The position numbers and the translations under genes were made by a program. Under the pieces are notes generated by a model. The model saw only the letters and a list, made by a program, of their open reading frames with translations, did no database searches and was not told the DNA's origin. Positions 55,249-63,908 of a stretch of DNA of 64,000 nucleotides are shown here, piece by piece; the stretch's first letter is position 1, and every line of letters begins with the position of its first letter. The DNA comes from Promicromonospora sp. MEB111 (lineage in GTDB: Bacteria; Actinomycetota; Actinomycetes; Actinomycetales; Cellulomonadaceae): contig NZ_JARVSD010000014.1 in assembly GCF_030209445.1 (NCBI RefSeq), positions 310,001 through 374,000 of the forward strand, given 5' to 3'.

Positions 55249-56535
55249 ATGTCAGACCTCACTCGCCGGTCGTTCCTCACCTGGACGGGGATGGGCGCGC
55301 TCTCGGTCGCTGCGCTCGCCCTCGCCGGCTGCTCCCCGTCCGGCTCCGGAGGGGACGGCTCGATCCGCTTCGCCTGGTGGGGCGGCTCGGACCGGCAGCG
55401 CGCCTACCTGGCGGCGCTCGACGCGTTCACCGCGGAGCACCCCGAGATCAAGGTCGCCCCGGAGTTCGGCGACTACGACGCCTACCAGGAGCGCATGACC
55501 ACACAGATGGCGGCGCGCGACGTGCCCGACGTCTTCTGGATCCCGTCACCCGCCGTCCTGACCTACCGCGACGCGGGGCTGTACCGCGACCTCGACGGCA
55601 TCGGAGGCCTGGACCTCGGCGCGTTCGGTGCGGAGCAGGTCGAGACCTTCCGGCTCGGCGGCGAGCTCAACACGCTGCCCAAGTCGATCTTCAGCCCCGT
55701 GGTGCGCTGGAACACGACGTTCCAGGAGGAGGACGGGGTGTCGCTGCCCGACCAGCTCACCTGGGACGGCCTGGCCGAGCTGCTGGTCGACTACTCGAAG
55801 AACAACGCCGGCGGCCGCAAGGGCACCACCTACGGGCCGTACCACGACATGCCGTTCGAGTCGTTCCTGCGCCAGCGCGGCGAGGACCTGTGGACCGAGG
55901 ACGGCCGGCTCGGGGCGAGCGTGGACGGCGTCGCCGCCTGGATCGACTGGTGGGAGAAGCTGCGGCTCGCGGGCGCGACGACGAGCGTGAGCGAGCAGGA
56001 CGGCATCGAGCCGTCCTGGGCCCAGGTGGGCGACAAGGTGCTGCTCACCTTCGCGAACTCCAACCACATCGTCGACGACGCCCAGGCGTTCCCCGACCAC
56101 GTGTTCGACCAGCGCGACGTGCCGGCCGCCGAGGACGCCGCGGCGGGCTACCACTTCACCTACTACAGCCGGTTCGCCATGTACTCGGGCGTGCCGGACG
56201 ACCGGGTCGAGGCGGCCGCCGCGCTGATGAGCTTCAACCTCAACTCGCCCGAGCTGCTGAGCCTGGTCGGCCTGTCGGCCGGGGCGCCGCCCAACGCGGA
56301 CCTGCTCGACGCGTACGAGCCCGACGCCACGCCCGACGAGCAGAAGGTCATCGCCATCACCCGCGAGATCGCCGGCACGGAGCAGCGTCCGCGGTACGAG
56401 GCGCCCGCCGGGTCGGGCAGCTGGCGTGACCTCATGATCCGCGAGCTCGAGGAGGTGACGCTCGGCCAGAAGAGCGTGCCCGACGCCGCGGCGGCCTTCG
56501 TCGAGGCCGTCGAGGGCGAGATCGCGGGCGCATGA
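55249..56535 (+). CDS. Sugar ABC transporter substrate-binding lipoprotein (family 1, Tat-type signal)
   Basis: A 428-residue binding protein with GAAAGAAGGA before the ATG. The signal begins LTRRSFLTWTG, a twin-arginine motif, and ends with lipobox LALAGC. The mature part shows the CUT1 pattern: IRFAWWGGSDRQRAYLAALDAF, a central DVPDVFWIPSP, and a hinge region with WEKLRLAG. CUT1 binding proteins take oligosaccharides or sugar derivatives. The Tat route suggests it folds before export. It feeds the two permeases that follow; no ATPase gene is here, so a shared MsiK-type ATPase is expected. Confidence 0.92.
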   Translation: MSDLTRRSFLTWTGMGALSVAALALAGCSPSGSGGDGSIRFAWWGGSDRQRAYLAALDAFTAEHPEIKVAPEFGDYDAYQERMTTQMAARDVPDVFWIPSPAVLTYRDAGLYRDLDGIGGLDLGAFGAEQVETFRLGGELNTLPKSIFSPVVRWNTTFQEEDGVSLPDQLTWDGLAELLVDYSKNNAGGRKGTTYGPYHDMPFESFLRQRGEDLWTEDGRLGASVDGVAAWIDWWEKLRLAGATTSVSEQDGIEPSWAQVGDKVLLTFANSNHIVDDAQAFPDHVFDQRDVPAAEDAAAGYHFTYYSRFAMYSGVPDDRVEAAAALMSFNLNSPELLSLVGLSAGAPPNADLLDAYEPDATPDEQKVIAITREIAGTEQRPRYEAPAGSGSWRDLMIRELEEVTLGQKSVPDAAAAFVEAVEGEIAGA

Positions 56536-57512
56536 TGACCCTGACGTCGTCGAAGGACACCGGGCGCCGGGTGCGGGGAGCGCCCGCCGCGGCCGGAGTG
56601 AAGCCGCCGCGGGGCAGGGCCAAACCGTCGGGCGGTACCCGGGGCCAGGGCCTGGTGGCCCACGTCTTCCTGCTGCCGTGGATGATCGGGATGGTCGCCG
56701 TCACCGCCGGCCCGCTGATCGCCTCGGCCGTGCTCGCGTTCACCGACTACGACCTGCTGAGCCCGCCGCAGTTCATCGGGCTCGACAACTTCGTGCGGAT
56801 GGCGGGGGACGAACGGTTCTGGGCCGCGGTCCGCGTGACGCTCGTCTACGTGCTCGTCTCGGTGCCGCTGCAGCTCGGGTTCGCGCTGTTCCTGGCGGTC
56901 GTGCTCGACAAGGGGCTGCGCGGCCTGTCGCTCTACCGCAGCGCCTTCTACCTGCCCTCCCTGCTCGGCGGCAGCGTGGCCATCGCGATCCTGTGGCGAC
57001 AGATCTTCGGCGAGAACGGCCTGGTCAACCACGTCCTGGGCTGGTTCGGCCTGGAGCTGGGCTCGTGGCTGCAGGACCCGTCGCTGGCGCTGTCCACCCT
57101 GGTGGTGCTCAACGTCTGGACGTTCGGCTCGCCGATGGTGATCTTCCTGGCGGGGCTGCGGCAGATCCCCGAGGAGCTGTACGAGGCCTCGATGATCGAC
57201 GGCGCCGGCCGCGTGCGGCGGTTCTGGTCGATCACCATCCCGCTGCTCACGCCGATCATCTTCCTGAACCTCGTGCTGCAGATGATCAGCGCCTTCCAGG
57301 CCTTCACGCAGGCGCACGTGGTCAGCGGCGGCAGCGGCGGGCCCCTGGACTCGACCCTCTTCTACACCCTCTACATCTACCAGCGCGGCTTCGTGAACTT
57401 CGACATGGGGTACGCGTCCGCGATGGCGTGGGTGCTGCTCCTGGTCATCGCCGCCGCCACCGCCGCGAACTTCATCGTGTCGCGGCGCTGGGTCTACTAC
57501 GGAGACGAATGA
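56532..57512 (+). CDS. Sugar ABC transporter permease (MalF/UgpA type)
   Basis: A 326-residue membrane protein. A 40-residue cytoplasmic start rich in Lys, Arg and Pro is followed by six predicted helices (from about residue 45). The EAA loop EASMIDGAGRVRRFWSITIPLL lies near residues 217-238 and contacts the ATPase. ATGA overlaps with the binding-protein gene upstream and the second permease downstream show one transcript. Confidence 0.93.
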   Translation: MMTLTSSKDTGRRVRGAPAAAGVKPPRGRAKPSGGTRGQGLVAHVFLLPWMIGMVAVTAGPLIASAVLAFTDYDLLSPPQFIGLDNFVRMAGDERFWAAVRVTLVYVLVSVPLQLGFALFLAVVLDKGLRGLSLYRSAFYLPSLLGGSVAIAILWRQIFGENGLVNHVLGWFGLELGSWLQDPSLALSTLVVLNVWTFGSPMVIFLAGLRQIPEELYEASMIDGAGRVRRFWSITIPLLTPIIFLNLVLQMISAFQAFTQAHVVSGGSGGPLDSTLFYTLYIYQRGFVNFDMGYASAMAWVLLLVIAAATAANFIVSRRWVYYGDE

Positions 57513-58345
57513 TGGCTGCTTCTTCCCTCAGCCGCGCGGTGCGGCACGTGGTGCTCGTCGTGTTCGTGCTGCTCATGATCTATCCGCTGCTGTGGATGCT
57601 CGTGAGCTCGTTCAAGCCGAGCAACCTCATCCTCTCCCAGACCGGGCTGTTCCCCGCCGAGATCACGCTGGAGAACTACGCCGACGGCTGGGACGCGCTC
57701 GGCTCCCCGTTCAGCCTGTTCCTGGGCAACTCGCTGCTGATCGGCGTCGGCTCCGTGATCGGCAACCTGTTCTCGTGCTCGCTCACGGCCTACGCACTGG
57801 CCCGGCTCAACTTCAGGATGAGCAAGGTCTACCTCGCGCTCACCCTGATGACGATCATGCTGCCGTTCCACGTGCTCGTGATCCCGCAGTACATCCTGTT
57901 CGCGGAGCTGGGGTGGATCAACACCTACATCCCGTTGCTGCTGCCCAAGTTCCTGGCCACGGACGCGGTGTTCATCTTTCTGATGGTGCAGTTCATCCGG
58001 TCCCTGCCTCGGGAGCTCGACCAGGCCGCGATGATCGACGGCGCCGGGCCGTTCCGCATCTTCTGGTCGGTGATCCTGCCGCTGATGCAGCCGGCGCTCA
58101 TCACCACCACCATCTTCACCTTCATCTGGACGTGGAACGACTACTTCGGCCCGCTGCTGTACCTGACCCGGACCGAGCTGTACACGGTCCCGGTGGCGCT
58201 GAAGTCGCTGGTCGACACCGAGACGCAGAGCGGCATCGGCACGATGTTCGCCATGTCGCTGCTGTCCCTGGTGCCGATCGTCCTGTTCTTCGTCTTCGCT
58301 CAGCGCTACATCATCAAGGGCATCGCGACGACGGGAATCAAATGA
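57509..58345 (+). CDS. Sugar ABC transporter permease (MalG/UgpE type)
   Basis: A 278-residue membrane protein with six predicted helices. FVLLMIYPLLWMLVSSFK is the usual first helix and QAAMIDGAGPFRIFWSVILPLM the EAA loop; the end RYIIKGIATTGIK is typical of MalG-type subunits. ATG at 57509 overlaps the upstream stop, a second ATG follows directly. Overlaps the second hydrolase gene by ATGA. Confidence 0.93.
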   Translation: MMAASSLSRAVRHVVLVVFVLLMIYPLLWMLVSSFKPSNLILSQTGLFPAEITLENYADGWDALGSPFSLFLGNSLLIGVGSVIGNLFSCSLTAYALARLNFRMSKVYLALTLMTIMLPFHVLVIPQYILFAELGWINTYIPLLLPKFLATDAVFIFLMVQFIRSLPRELDQAAMIDGAGPFRIFWSVILPLMQPALITTTIFTFIWTWNDYFGPLLYLTRTELYTVPVALKSLVDTETQSGIGTMFAMSLLSLVPIVLFFVFAQRYIIKGIATTGIK

Positions 58346-60450
58346 CTGCTGCGCGCTCAGGACTGGACGGCACGCACCGCTGGACCCAGCTCACCTTCGT
58401 GGAGAACGACCCGCTGGACTTCGACCTCGACGAGTGGGCCGACGTCATCGAGCGGACGGCGTCCACCGCGGTCTGCATCAGTGCGGGCGGCTACGTCGCG
58501 TACTACCCGACCAAGGTGCCGCTGCACCACCGCAGCGCGTACCTGGGCGACCGCGACCTGCTCGGCGAGGTGGTCGACCTCGCCCGCTCGCGGGGGATGG
58601 CCGTGATGGCCCGCGTGGACCCGCACGCCGTGCACCGCGACGTCGTCGAGCAGCGGCCGGACTGGATCGCGCGGACCGAGGACGGCGAGCTCCAGGAGCA
58701 CTGGGCGATGCCCGGCATCTACCTCACCGACGCGTTCGGCGGGTACAGCTGGGAGCTGACCACGGAGGTGCTGCGCGAGATCGCGCGCGACTACGACGTC
58801 GACGCGCTGTTCGCGAACCGGTGGCAGGGGCACGGGCCCGGCTACACCGAGACGGCGGCGGCGGACTTTCGGGCGGCGACAGGGCGCTCGCTGCCGACCA
58901 CGGCCGATCCCGCCGGGGGCGAGGCGTGGGCGACCTACCGCGCCTGGCGGCGCTCGCGGCTCAGCGACCTCGTGGCGCACTGGGACCGGGCCGTGCAGGA
59001 GGTGGCGCCGGCCGTGCGGTTCGTGCCGAACCTCGGCTCGTTCACCGCCGCCGACCTGGAGCCCCGGGTCGCGCGGGCCGTGCCGTTCCTGCTGGTGGAC
59101 CACCAGGCCCGGGGCGACGGCGAGGCGCTCTGGGCGGCGGGCCGGGACGCCAAGCGGGTGCGCGCGCTGCATCCCGGCAAGCCGGTCGGGCTCATCACCT
59201 CGGTGGGGCCGGAGTCCCACGACTTCCGCTGGAAGGACTCGGTCAACGCGGCGGTCGAGACCACGGGGTGGATCGTCGACGGGTTCGTGCACGGCGCCTT
59301 CCCGTGGTTCACCAAGTTCGCCGCCAAGATCCACGACCCGCGCTGGATACCCGCGGTGGAGCGGGCGTTCGGGCTGCACCGAGCGGTGGCCGGCGGGCTC
59401 GCCGGCGCGCGACCTGTCGCGGAGGTGCTCGTGTGGGACGCGGACGAGCGCGCGGCGTCCGAGCGGGTGCGGGACGCGGCGTCCGGCGTCTACCAGGTGC
59501 TGGTCGAGCTGGGCGTCCCGTTCGAGTACGTGGGGCCGGGGTCGCTGTCGACACTGTCGCGCCCCGGCGTCCGGCTCGTGGTCGTGCCCGAGGTACCCGT
59601 GCTCGACGCCGCGGCGGCGGACGCCCTGCGGGCGTTCGCCGAGGGCGGCGGCGCGCTGCTGCTCACCGGCGGCGGGCCGGACGTCCCGGGCCGCGGGCCG
59701 CTGGTCCGGGACCTGCTGGGGGTCGACGTCGTCGAGCGGCGCGGTGGGGTCGTGCGCAACAACTACGTGCAGCGCGAGCCGGGCGGCGCGCTCCAGGACG
59801 GCTTCGGCGACGCCCGCAGGGTCGTGGGCGGTACCCGGCTGGTCCGGTTCGGCGTGCCGGACGGCGCGAGCGGTATCGACGTCTCGTGGCGCTTCGTGCC
59901 GGACCACCCGGACCTGCCGATGGAGGAGGTCTACCCGAGGTCGGCAGCGACGGACCCGGCGGTCCTCGGCGGCGCCGTCGGCGCGGGCCGGGCCGACGTC
60001 GTCGGCTTCAACGTCACCGAGCTGTACTGGCAGGCGCTCCAGGCCGACCACCTGACGCTGCTGGACAACCTCGTGCGCCGCGGGCTGGGCGGGGGCCGGG
60101 CCGCCGAGGTGCGCGGTCCGGGCGTGCTCGACGTCGCCACCTGGGCCGGCGACCGATCGTTCACCGTGCTGGCCGCCAACCTGACCGACCCGATGATGAT
60201 GCGCGGGCAGCGCCGGGCGGTCTCGCCGATCGACGGCGTGCGGGCCGTGTTCGACCTCGACCGGGTCGGCGCACTGGCCGGTTCGCCCGTGCCGCAGGAG
60301 CCGGCCGACGCCGGACCGGGCGCCGGGCTCCGGGTGGAAGTGCTGGTCGGGGAGGTCTGGGAGCGGGCGGACGTGACCGCGTCCGCCAGACGGATCGAGG
60401 TGTCGCTGCCGCCGGTCCGGGAGCTCGCCGCGGTCCACCTGACCTGGTGA
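58342..60450 (+). CDS. Uncharacterised TIM-barrel glycoside hydrolase-like protein, paralogue B
   Basis: A 702-residue cytoplasmic protein, no signal peptide. It lines up with the operon's other hydrolase: GGYVAYYPTK (49-58) against GGILSHYPTG, ARVDPH against ARMDFS, RPDWIA against HPDWLY, and YDVDALFANRW (151-161) against YAVDGFFFNWF, with D154 matching D164. It lacks the C-x-C-x2-C cluster. A C-terminal GATase-like region (about 370-560, VVVPEVPVLDAAAADALRAF, GGALLLTGGG) and a beta domain follow. Two diverged paralogues in one operon suggest two linkages or two steps on one substrate. Family function is not established. Confidence 0.7.
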   Translation: MTAARSGLDGTHRWTQLTFVENDPLDFDLDEWADVIERTASTAVCISAGGYVAYYPTKVPLHHRSAYLGDRDLLGEVVDLARSRGMAVMARVDPHAVHRDVVEQRPDWIARTEDGELQEHWAMPGIYLTDAFGGYSWELTTEVLREIARDYDVDALFANRWQGHGPGYTETAAADFRAATGRSLPTTADPAGGEAWATYRAWRRSRLSDLVAHWDRAVQEVAPAVRFVPNLGSFTAADLEPRVARAVPFLLVDHQARGDGEALWAAGRDAKRVRALHPGKPVGLITSVGPESHDFRWKDSVNAAVETTGWIVDGFVHGAFPWFTKFAAKIHDPRWIPAVERAFGLHRAVAGGLAGARPVAEVLVWDADERAASERVRDAASGVYQVLVELGVPFEYVGPGSLSTLSRPGVRLVVVPEVPVLDAAAADALRAFAEGGGALLLTGGGPDVPGRGPLVRDLLGVDVVERRGGVVRNNYVQREPGGALQDGFGDARRVVGGTRLVRFGVPDGASGIDVSWRFVPDHPDLPMEEVYPRSAATDPAVLGGAVGAGRADVVGFNVTELYWQALQADHLTLLDNLVRRGLGGGRAAEVRGPGVLDVATWAGDRSFTVLAANLTDPMMMRGQRRAVSPIDGVRAVFDLDRVGALAGSPVPQEPADAGPGAGLRVEVLVGEVWERADVTASARRIEVSLPPVRELAAVHLTW

Positions 60451-60559
60451 CGGCGGCAGTGGTGGCGCGGCCGGCGGGCCGGAGGCGGCGCCCTCTCGGG
60501 CGAGAAGGTGCGTGGAGGACCACTCGCACCTACGGTAGGTGCCGGCTGGGCTGAACTGC

Positions 60560-60634
60560 GTTCGGCTGAAGCACGGCTGATTCACCCGGGCCGGATTGTC
60601 CAGCCTGAGTGAATCGGCCGTGCCCAGGCCGAAC
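60560..60634. terminator. Imperfect 26-bp hairpin between convergent genes
   Basis: Arms 60560-60585 and 60609-60634 pair with five mismatches; the inner eleven bases pair almost fully (CGGCTGATTCAC region). It ends the seven-gene operon and can also stop the convergent lacI-like gene. The rest of the 272-base gap holds nothing else that I can identify. Confidence 0.65.
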
Positions 60635-60722
60635 GAAATGCGGCTGTGCCGGCCACCCTTGCCGGAGGTGTGCTCACCTGCTCGCCTCCCCTCAGGCGGC
60701 TCTACGGCGTCCGCCGATGGTG

Positions 60723-61784
60723 TTACTGCCCGGGTGCCCGTCCGGTCGAGCCGCGGACGATCAGCGCGGGGCGCTCCAGCGGCACGGGCTCCTCGACGGT
60801 CTCGCCCAGCAGGGTCAGCAGCTTGGCCGCCGCCGCGCGGCCGCGCTGGAACGCGAACCGCTGGACCGTCGTCAGCGGCGGGTCCACCCACTCGCCGAGC
60901 GTGAGGCCCTCGAAGCCCACCACGGAGATGTCGTCGGGCACCCGGAGGCCCGTCGCCTGGATCGTCCGCATCCCGGCGATCGCCATGGTGTCGGTGCCGT
61001 ACAGGATCGCCGTCGGCCGCACCGGGCCGGCCAGCAGGGCCGAGGTCTCCTCCGCCGCGCGCGCCGGCGAGTACTCGACCGGGACCACGGCGTGCGGTCG
61101 CAGCCCGTGGTCCGCCAGGCGCTGGACGAAGGCCTCGCGGCGGAGCTCCGGCAGCACGAAGTGCCGGGGCCCGCTGATGAACGCGACGCGCTCGTGGCCC
61201 AGGGACACGAGGTGGTCCACGGTCTCCGCGATGCCGGCGCTCGGCGGGTCGGCGTCGACGTACTCGATGGCGCCGGGCTGCCACGGGGCCCCGACGAGCA
61301 CCGCGGGGAGGCCGAGCCGGGACATGAGCTCGGGCCGGGTGTCGCTGACCCGGGAGTTGGTGAGGATGATCCCGTCCATCCGCTGGCGCTCGGCGAGCGT
61401 GCGGTAGAAGTGGTCCTCGTCGTGCTGGCCGGTGATGAAGACGTTCAGCAGCAGCCCGTACTCCCGCGGGCTGAGCACCGACTCGATGCCGGAGATGAAG
61501 TCCATGTTCCCGGCGCCGACGCCCGGCACCTTGCTGTCGCTCGTCAGCACCAGCCCGATCGCCTGCGAGCGTGCCGTGCGCAGCGCGATGGCGGCGGCGT
61601 TGGGGCGCCAGTTGAGCTTGCGGGCGGCCTCGCGGATCCGCTCCGACGTCGCCTCCGAGATGCGGCCGTTCCCGTTGAAGACCTTGGAGACGGCCCCCGG
61701 CGAGACGCCAGCCAGCGCGGCCACGTCGCTGATGGTCACACGGCCGCTTCCCCGCGATCGGGGCGTTGTCCTGGGTGTTGTCAT
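60723..61784 (-). CDS. LacI-family transcriptional regulator
   Basis: A 353-residue repressor. Residues about 15-65 form the LacI HTH: RVTISDVAALAGVSPGAVSKVFNGNGRISEATSERIREAARKLNW, read here in two parts around residue 35, with the minor-groove hinge helix after it. The rest is a periplasmic-binding-protein-like effector domain (GLVLTSD, DGIILTNSR, FISGPRHF, ILYGTDTMAIAG, DDISVVGFEG). It is convergent with the catabolic operon and shares a TCAATCG-x-TA word between its own promoter and the operon's, so it probably controls both in response to the imported sugar. Confidence 0.93.
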   Translation of the reverse strand: MTTPRTTPRSRGSGRVTISDVAALAGVSPGAVSKVFNGNGRISEATSERIREAARKLNWRPNAAAIALRTARSQAIGLVLTSDSKVPGVGAGNMDFISGIESVLSPREYGLLLNVFITGQHDEDHFYRTLAERQRMDGIILTNSRVSDTRPELMSRLGLPAVLVGAPWQPGAIEYVDADPPSAGIAETVDHLVSLGHERVAFISGPRHFVLPELRREAFVQRLADHGLRPHAVVPVEYSPARAAEETSALLAGPVRPTAILYGTDTMAIAGMRTIQATGLRVPDDISVVGFEGLTLGEWVDPPLTTVQRFAFQRGRAAAAKLLTLLGETVEEPVPLERPALIVRGSTGRAPGQ

Positions 61785-61813
61785 GGGGCGCTCATCTCGA
61801 GCGCCATCCTACG

Positions 61814-61831
61814 TGGTCAATCGGTAAACCA
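61814..61831. promoter_or_regulatory. Candidate LacI operator in the regulator's own promoter
   Basis: TGGT-N10-ACCA with a central CG (61814-61831), about 30 bases upstream of the regulator ATG. The internal TCAATCGGTA matches TCAATCGATA before the catabolic operon at nine of ten positions. Confidence 0.5.
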
Positions 61832-61851
61832 AGCGGTTCGGCGGAGCCTGT

Positions 61852-62856
61852 TCAGCGGAGCCTGAGCGTGGCCACCAGGACGCCCGCCAGGCACAGGCCG
61901 CCGCCGATCAGCGCGACCGGCGTCGGAACCTCGCCGAGCAGCGCCCAGGACATCAGGACCGCCAGGGGCGCAGCGGCGTAGGTCGCGGCGCCGAGCCGGC
62001 CCGCCGTCGTCCGCGTGAGGGCGAAGCCCCAGGTGACGAACGCGATCGCGGTGGGGAAGACGCCCAGGTACACCACGCTCAGGGTGGCCGAAGCCGGGGC
62101 TGCGGCGAGCTCGTGCAGGAGCACGGGCGCGAACGGCAGGCAGGCGATCGTCCCGGCCAGGCAGCCCAGCCAGGTCATGGTCAGCGAGTCGACCTGGGGC
62201 AGCAGCCGCTTCTGCAGGATGGTGCTCCCGGCGTAGACGACGGCGGCGACCAGCCCGAGGAGCACGCTGACGACGTCGGACGCCCCGCTCGAGGTGGCCA
62301 GCGCGATGCCGGCGACGCCCGTGAACGCGATGCCGATGCCCACCAGGAGCCGTGCGGGGAAGCCCTCGCCCAGCGAGATGCCGGCGAACACCGCGATGAG
62401 GATCGGCGCGAGGCCGACCAGGAGCGACGCGGTGCCGGCGTCGAGGGTGCGCTCCGCCGCGTTGAGCGCGAGGTTGTAGAGCCCGAACCAGAGCACGCCC
62501 CAGACGGCGACCCCCACCAGGGTCCGGCCCCGGGGCAGCCGCAGCTTGCCGGCCAGGGCGGCGATCACGGTGAGCGCGAGGGTGCCCACGAGGATGCGGC
62601 CCAGGGCGAGGGCGCCCGGCGAGTAGTCGAAGCCCGCGGACCGGATGCCGATGAACGCCGAGCCCCACAGCACCACGGTGACCGCGGCGGCGGCCGGGAC
62701 CAGGAGGCGGTGCGTGGCCGGCGGCGCGCTCGCGCCCGGTGCGGGCGTGGAGGCGGCGGGCGGGGCGGCCGGGGTCGTGGCGGTCGGGGTCATGCCCGCA
62801 ACACTGCCCGGCGCGAGCGGCGGCGTCTGGCGGCTATCGGCCATGGCGTTGGTCAT
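61852..62856 (-). CDS. EamA/DMT-family transporter
   Basis: A 334-residue membrane protein with ten predicted helices in two EamA repeats (about 55-185 and 195-330). Landmarks are LWGSAFIGIRSAGFDYSP in the first helix and TRTTAGRLGAATYAAAPLAVLMSW in the second repeat. The ATG at 62856 follows GAGGA; the first 45 residues are low-complexity Thr/Pro/Ala. It probably exports a metabolite or amino acid. It is divergent from a LysR regulator, a usual pairing for such exporters. Confidence 0.9.
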   Translation of the reverse strand: MTNAMADSRQTPPLAPGSVAGMTPTATTPAAPPAASTPAPGASAPPATHRLLVPAAAAVTVVLWGSAFIGIRSAGFDYSPGALALGRILVGTLALTVIAALAGKLRLPRGRTLVGVAVWGVLWFGLYNLALNAAERTLDAGTASLLVGLAPILIAVFAGISLGEGFPARLLVGIGIAFTGVAGIALATSSGASDVVSVLLGLVAAVVYAGSTILQKRLLPQVDSLTMTWLGCLAGTIACLPFAPVLLHELAAAPASATLSVVYLGVFPTAIAFVTWGFALTRTTAGRLGAATYAAAPLAVLMSWALLGEVPTPVALIGGGLCLAGVLVATLRLR

Positions 62857-62938
62857 GGTGCGATCCTCGTCCGAACCACTGTGAAGCACCAGCGACTGTT
62901 CCTACATCTGGATTCAGTCTGGCTGTACAGTGGAGCGC

Positions 62939-63850
62939 ATGCTCGACGTCCACCGCCTCCGCGTCTTCCGCTCCGTCGTCGCGTCCGGATCCATCGGCGC
63001 CGCGGCGGCGAACCTCGGCTACACACCGTCGGCCGTCAGCCAGCACGTCTCCGCGCTCCAGCGCGAGACCGGCCTCAAGCTGCTGGCCCGGCACGGCCGG
63101 GGCATCCGGCCCACCGCCGCCGGGCGGGCCCTGGCCGCCCAGGCCGACGGCGTGCTGGAACGGCTCGGCGAGGCCGAGTCCATGGTCGCCGACCTGCGTG
63201 CCGGCCGTACCGGCTCGCTCTCGATCGCCTACTTCGCGTCCGTGGGCTCGGCCTGGCTGCCCGACGTCGTCCGGGTGATCACCAGGGACTTTCCCGGCGT
63301 CCGCCTGGACCTGGAGCTCGCCGAACACATCCCGGACAAGACCGAGGACCGGGCCGACCTCCAGGTGGCCGTCGCCCAGACGGGGTTCGACGCCGGCAGC
63401 GGGTTCACCGCGCACCACCTGCTCGACGACCCGTACGTCGCCGTGCTGCCGCGCAACCACCGGCTCGCCGACCAGGACGAGATCGAGCTCGCCGAGCTGG
63501 CGGACGAGTCGTGGGTCGACAACGACTTCGCGCGCGGCTGGTGCCGCCGCAACCTGCTGGAGGCGTGCACGGCCGCCGGGTTCAGCCCCACGTTCCACGT
63601 CGAGGCGCACGACTACCCGACGGCCGTCGCGTTCGTCGAGGCCGGCATCGGCATGACCGTGCTGCCCGAGCTCGGCGCCGTCCAGCTCCCGGCCGGCACC
63701 GTGGCCGTGCCCGTGGTGCGGCCCGCCCCGGTGCGCTCGATCTACGCGGTGCTGCAGGACGCCGTCGCGCACACCCCGCCCGCGATCGCCGCGCTGGAGG
63801 CCCTGCGCCAGGCCGCCGTCGCTTCGCGGGCAGCGGTGGTCGCCGCATAG
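62939..63850 (+). CDS. LysR-family transcriptional regulator
   Basis: A 303-residue regulator: N-terminal winged HTH (about 1-60: LDVHRLRVFRSVVASGSIGAAAANLGYTPSAVSQHVSALQRETG across residues 2-44) and a two-lobed effector domain (about 90-295). The ATG at 62939 has GGAG four bases upstream; a GTG three codons earlier is also in frame. It is divergent from the EamA gene and probably controls it. The 82-base gap between them contains CTGTACAG at 62923-62930, a palindrome close to its own start. Confidence 0.92.
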   Translation: MLDVHRLRVFRSVVASGSIGAAAANLGYTPSAVSQHVSALQRETGLKLLARHGRGIRPTAAGRALAAQADGVLERLGEAESMVADLRAGRTGSLSIAYFASVGSAWLPDVVRVITRDFPGVRLDLELAEHIPDKTEDRADLQVAVAQTGFDAGSGFTAHHLLDDPYVAVLPRNHRLADQDEIELAELADESWVDNDFARGWCRRNLLEACTAAGFSPTFHVEAHDYPTAVAFVEAGIGMTVLPELGAVQLPAGTVAVPVVRPAPVRSIYAVLQDAVAHTPPAIAALEALRQAAVASRAAVVAA

Positions 63851-63908
63851 GGTGGGCAGGTACCCGACGCCGGGCGACCGGCGTCATCCCGAGCGAGAGG
63901 CAATCCTC

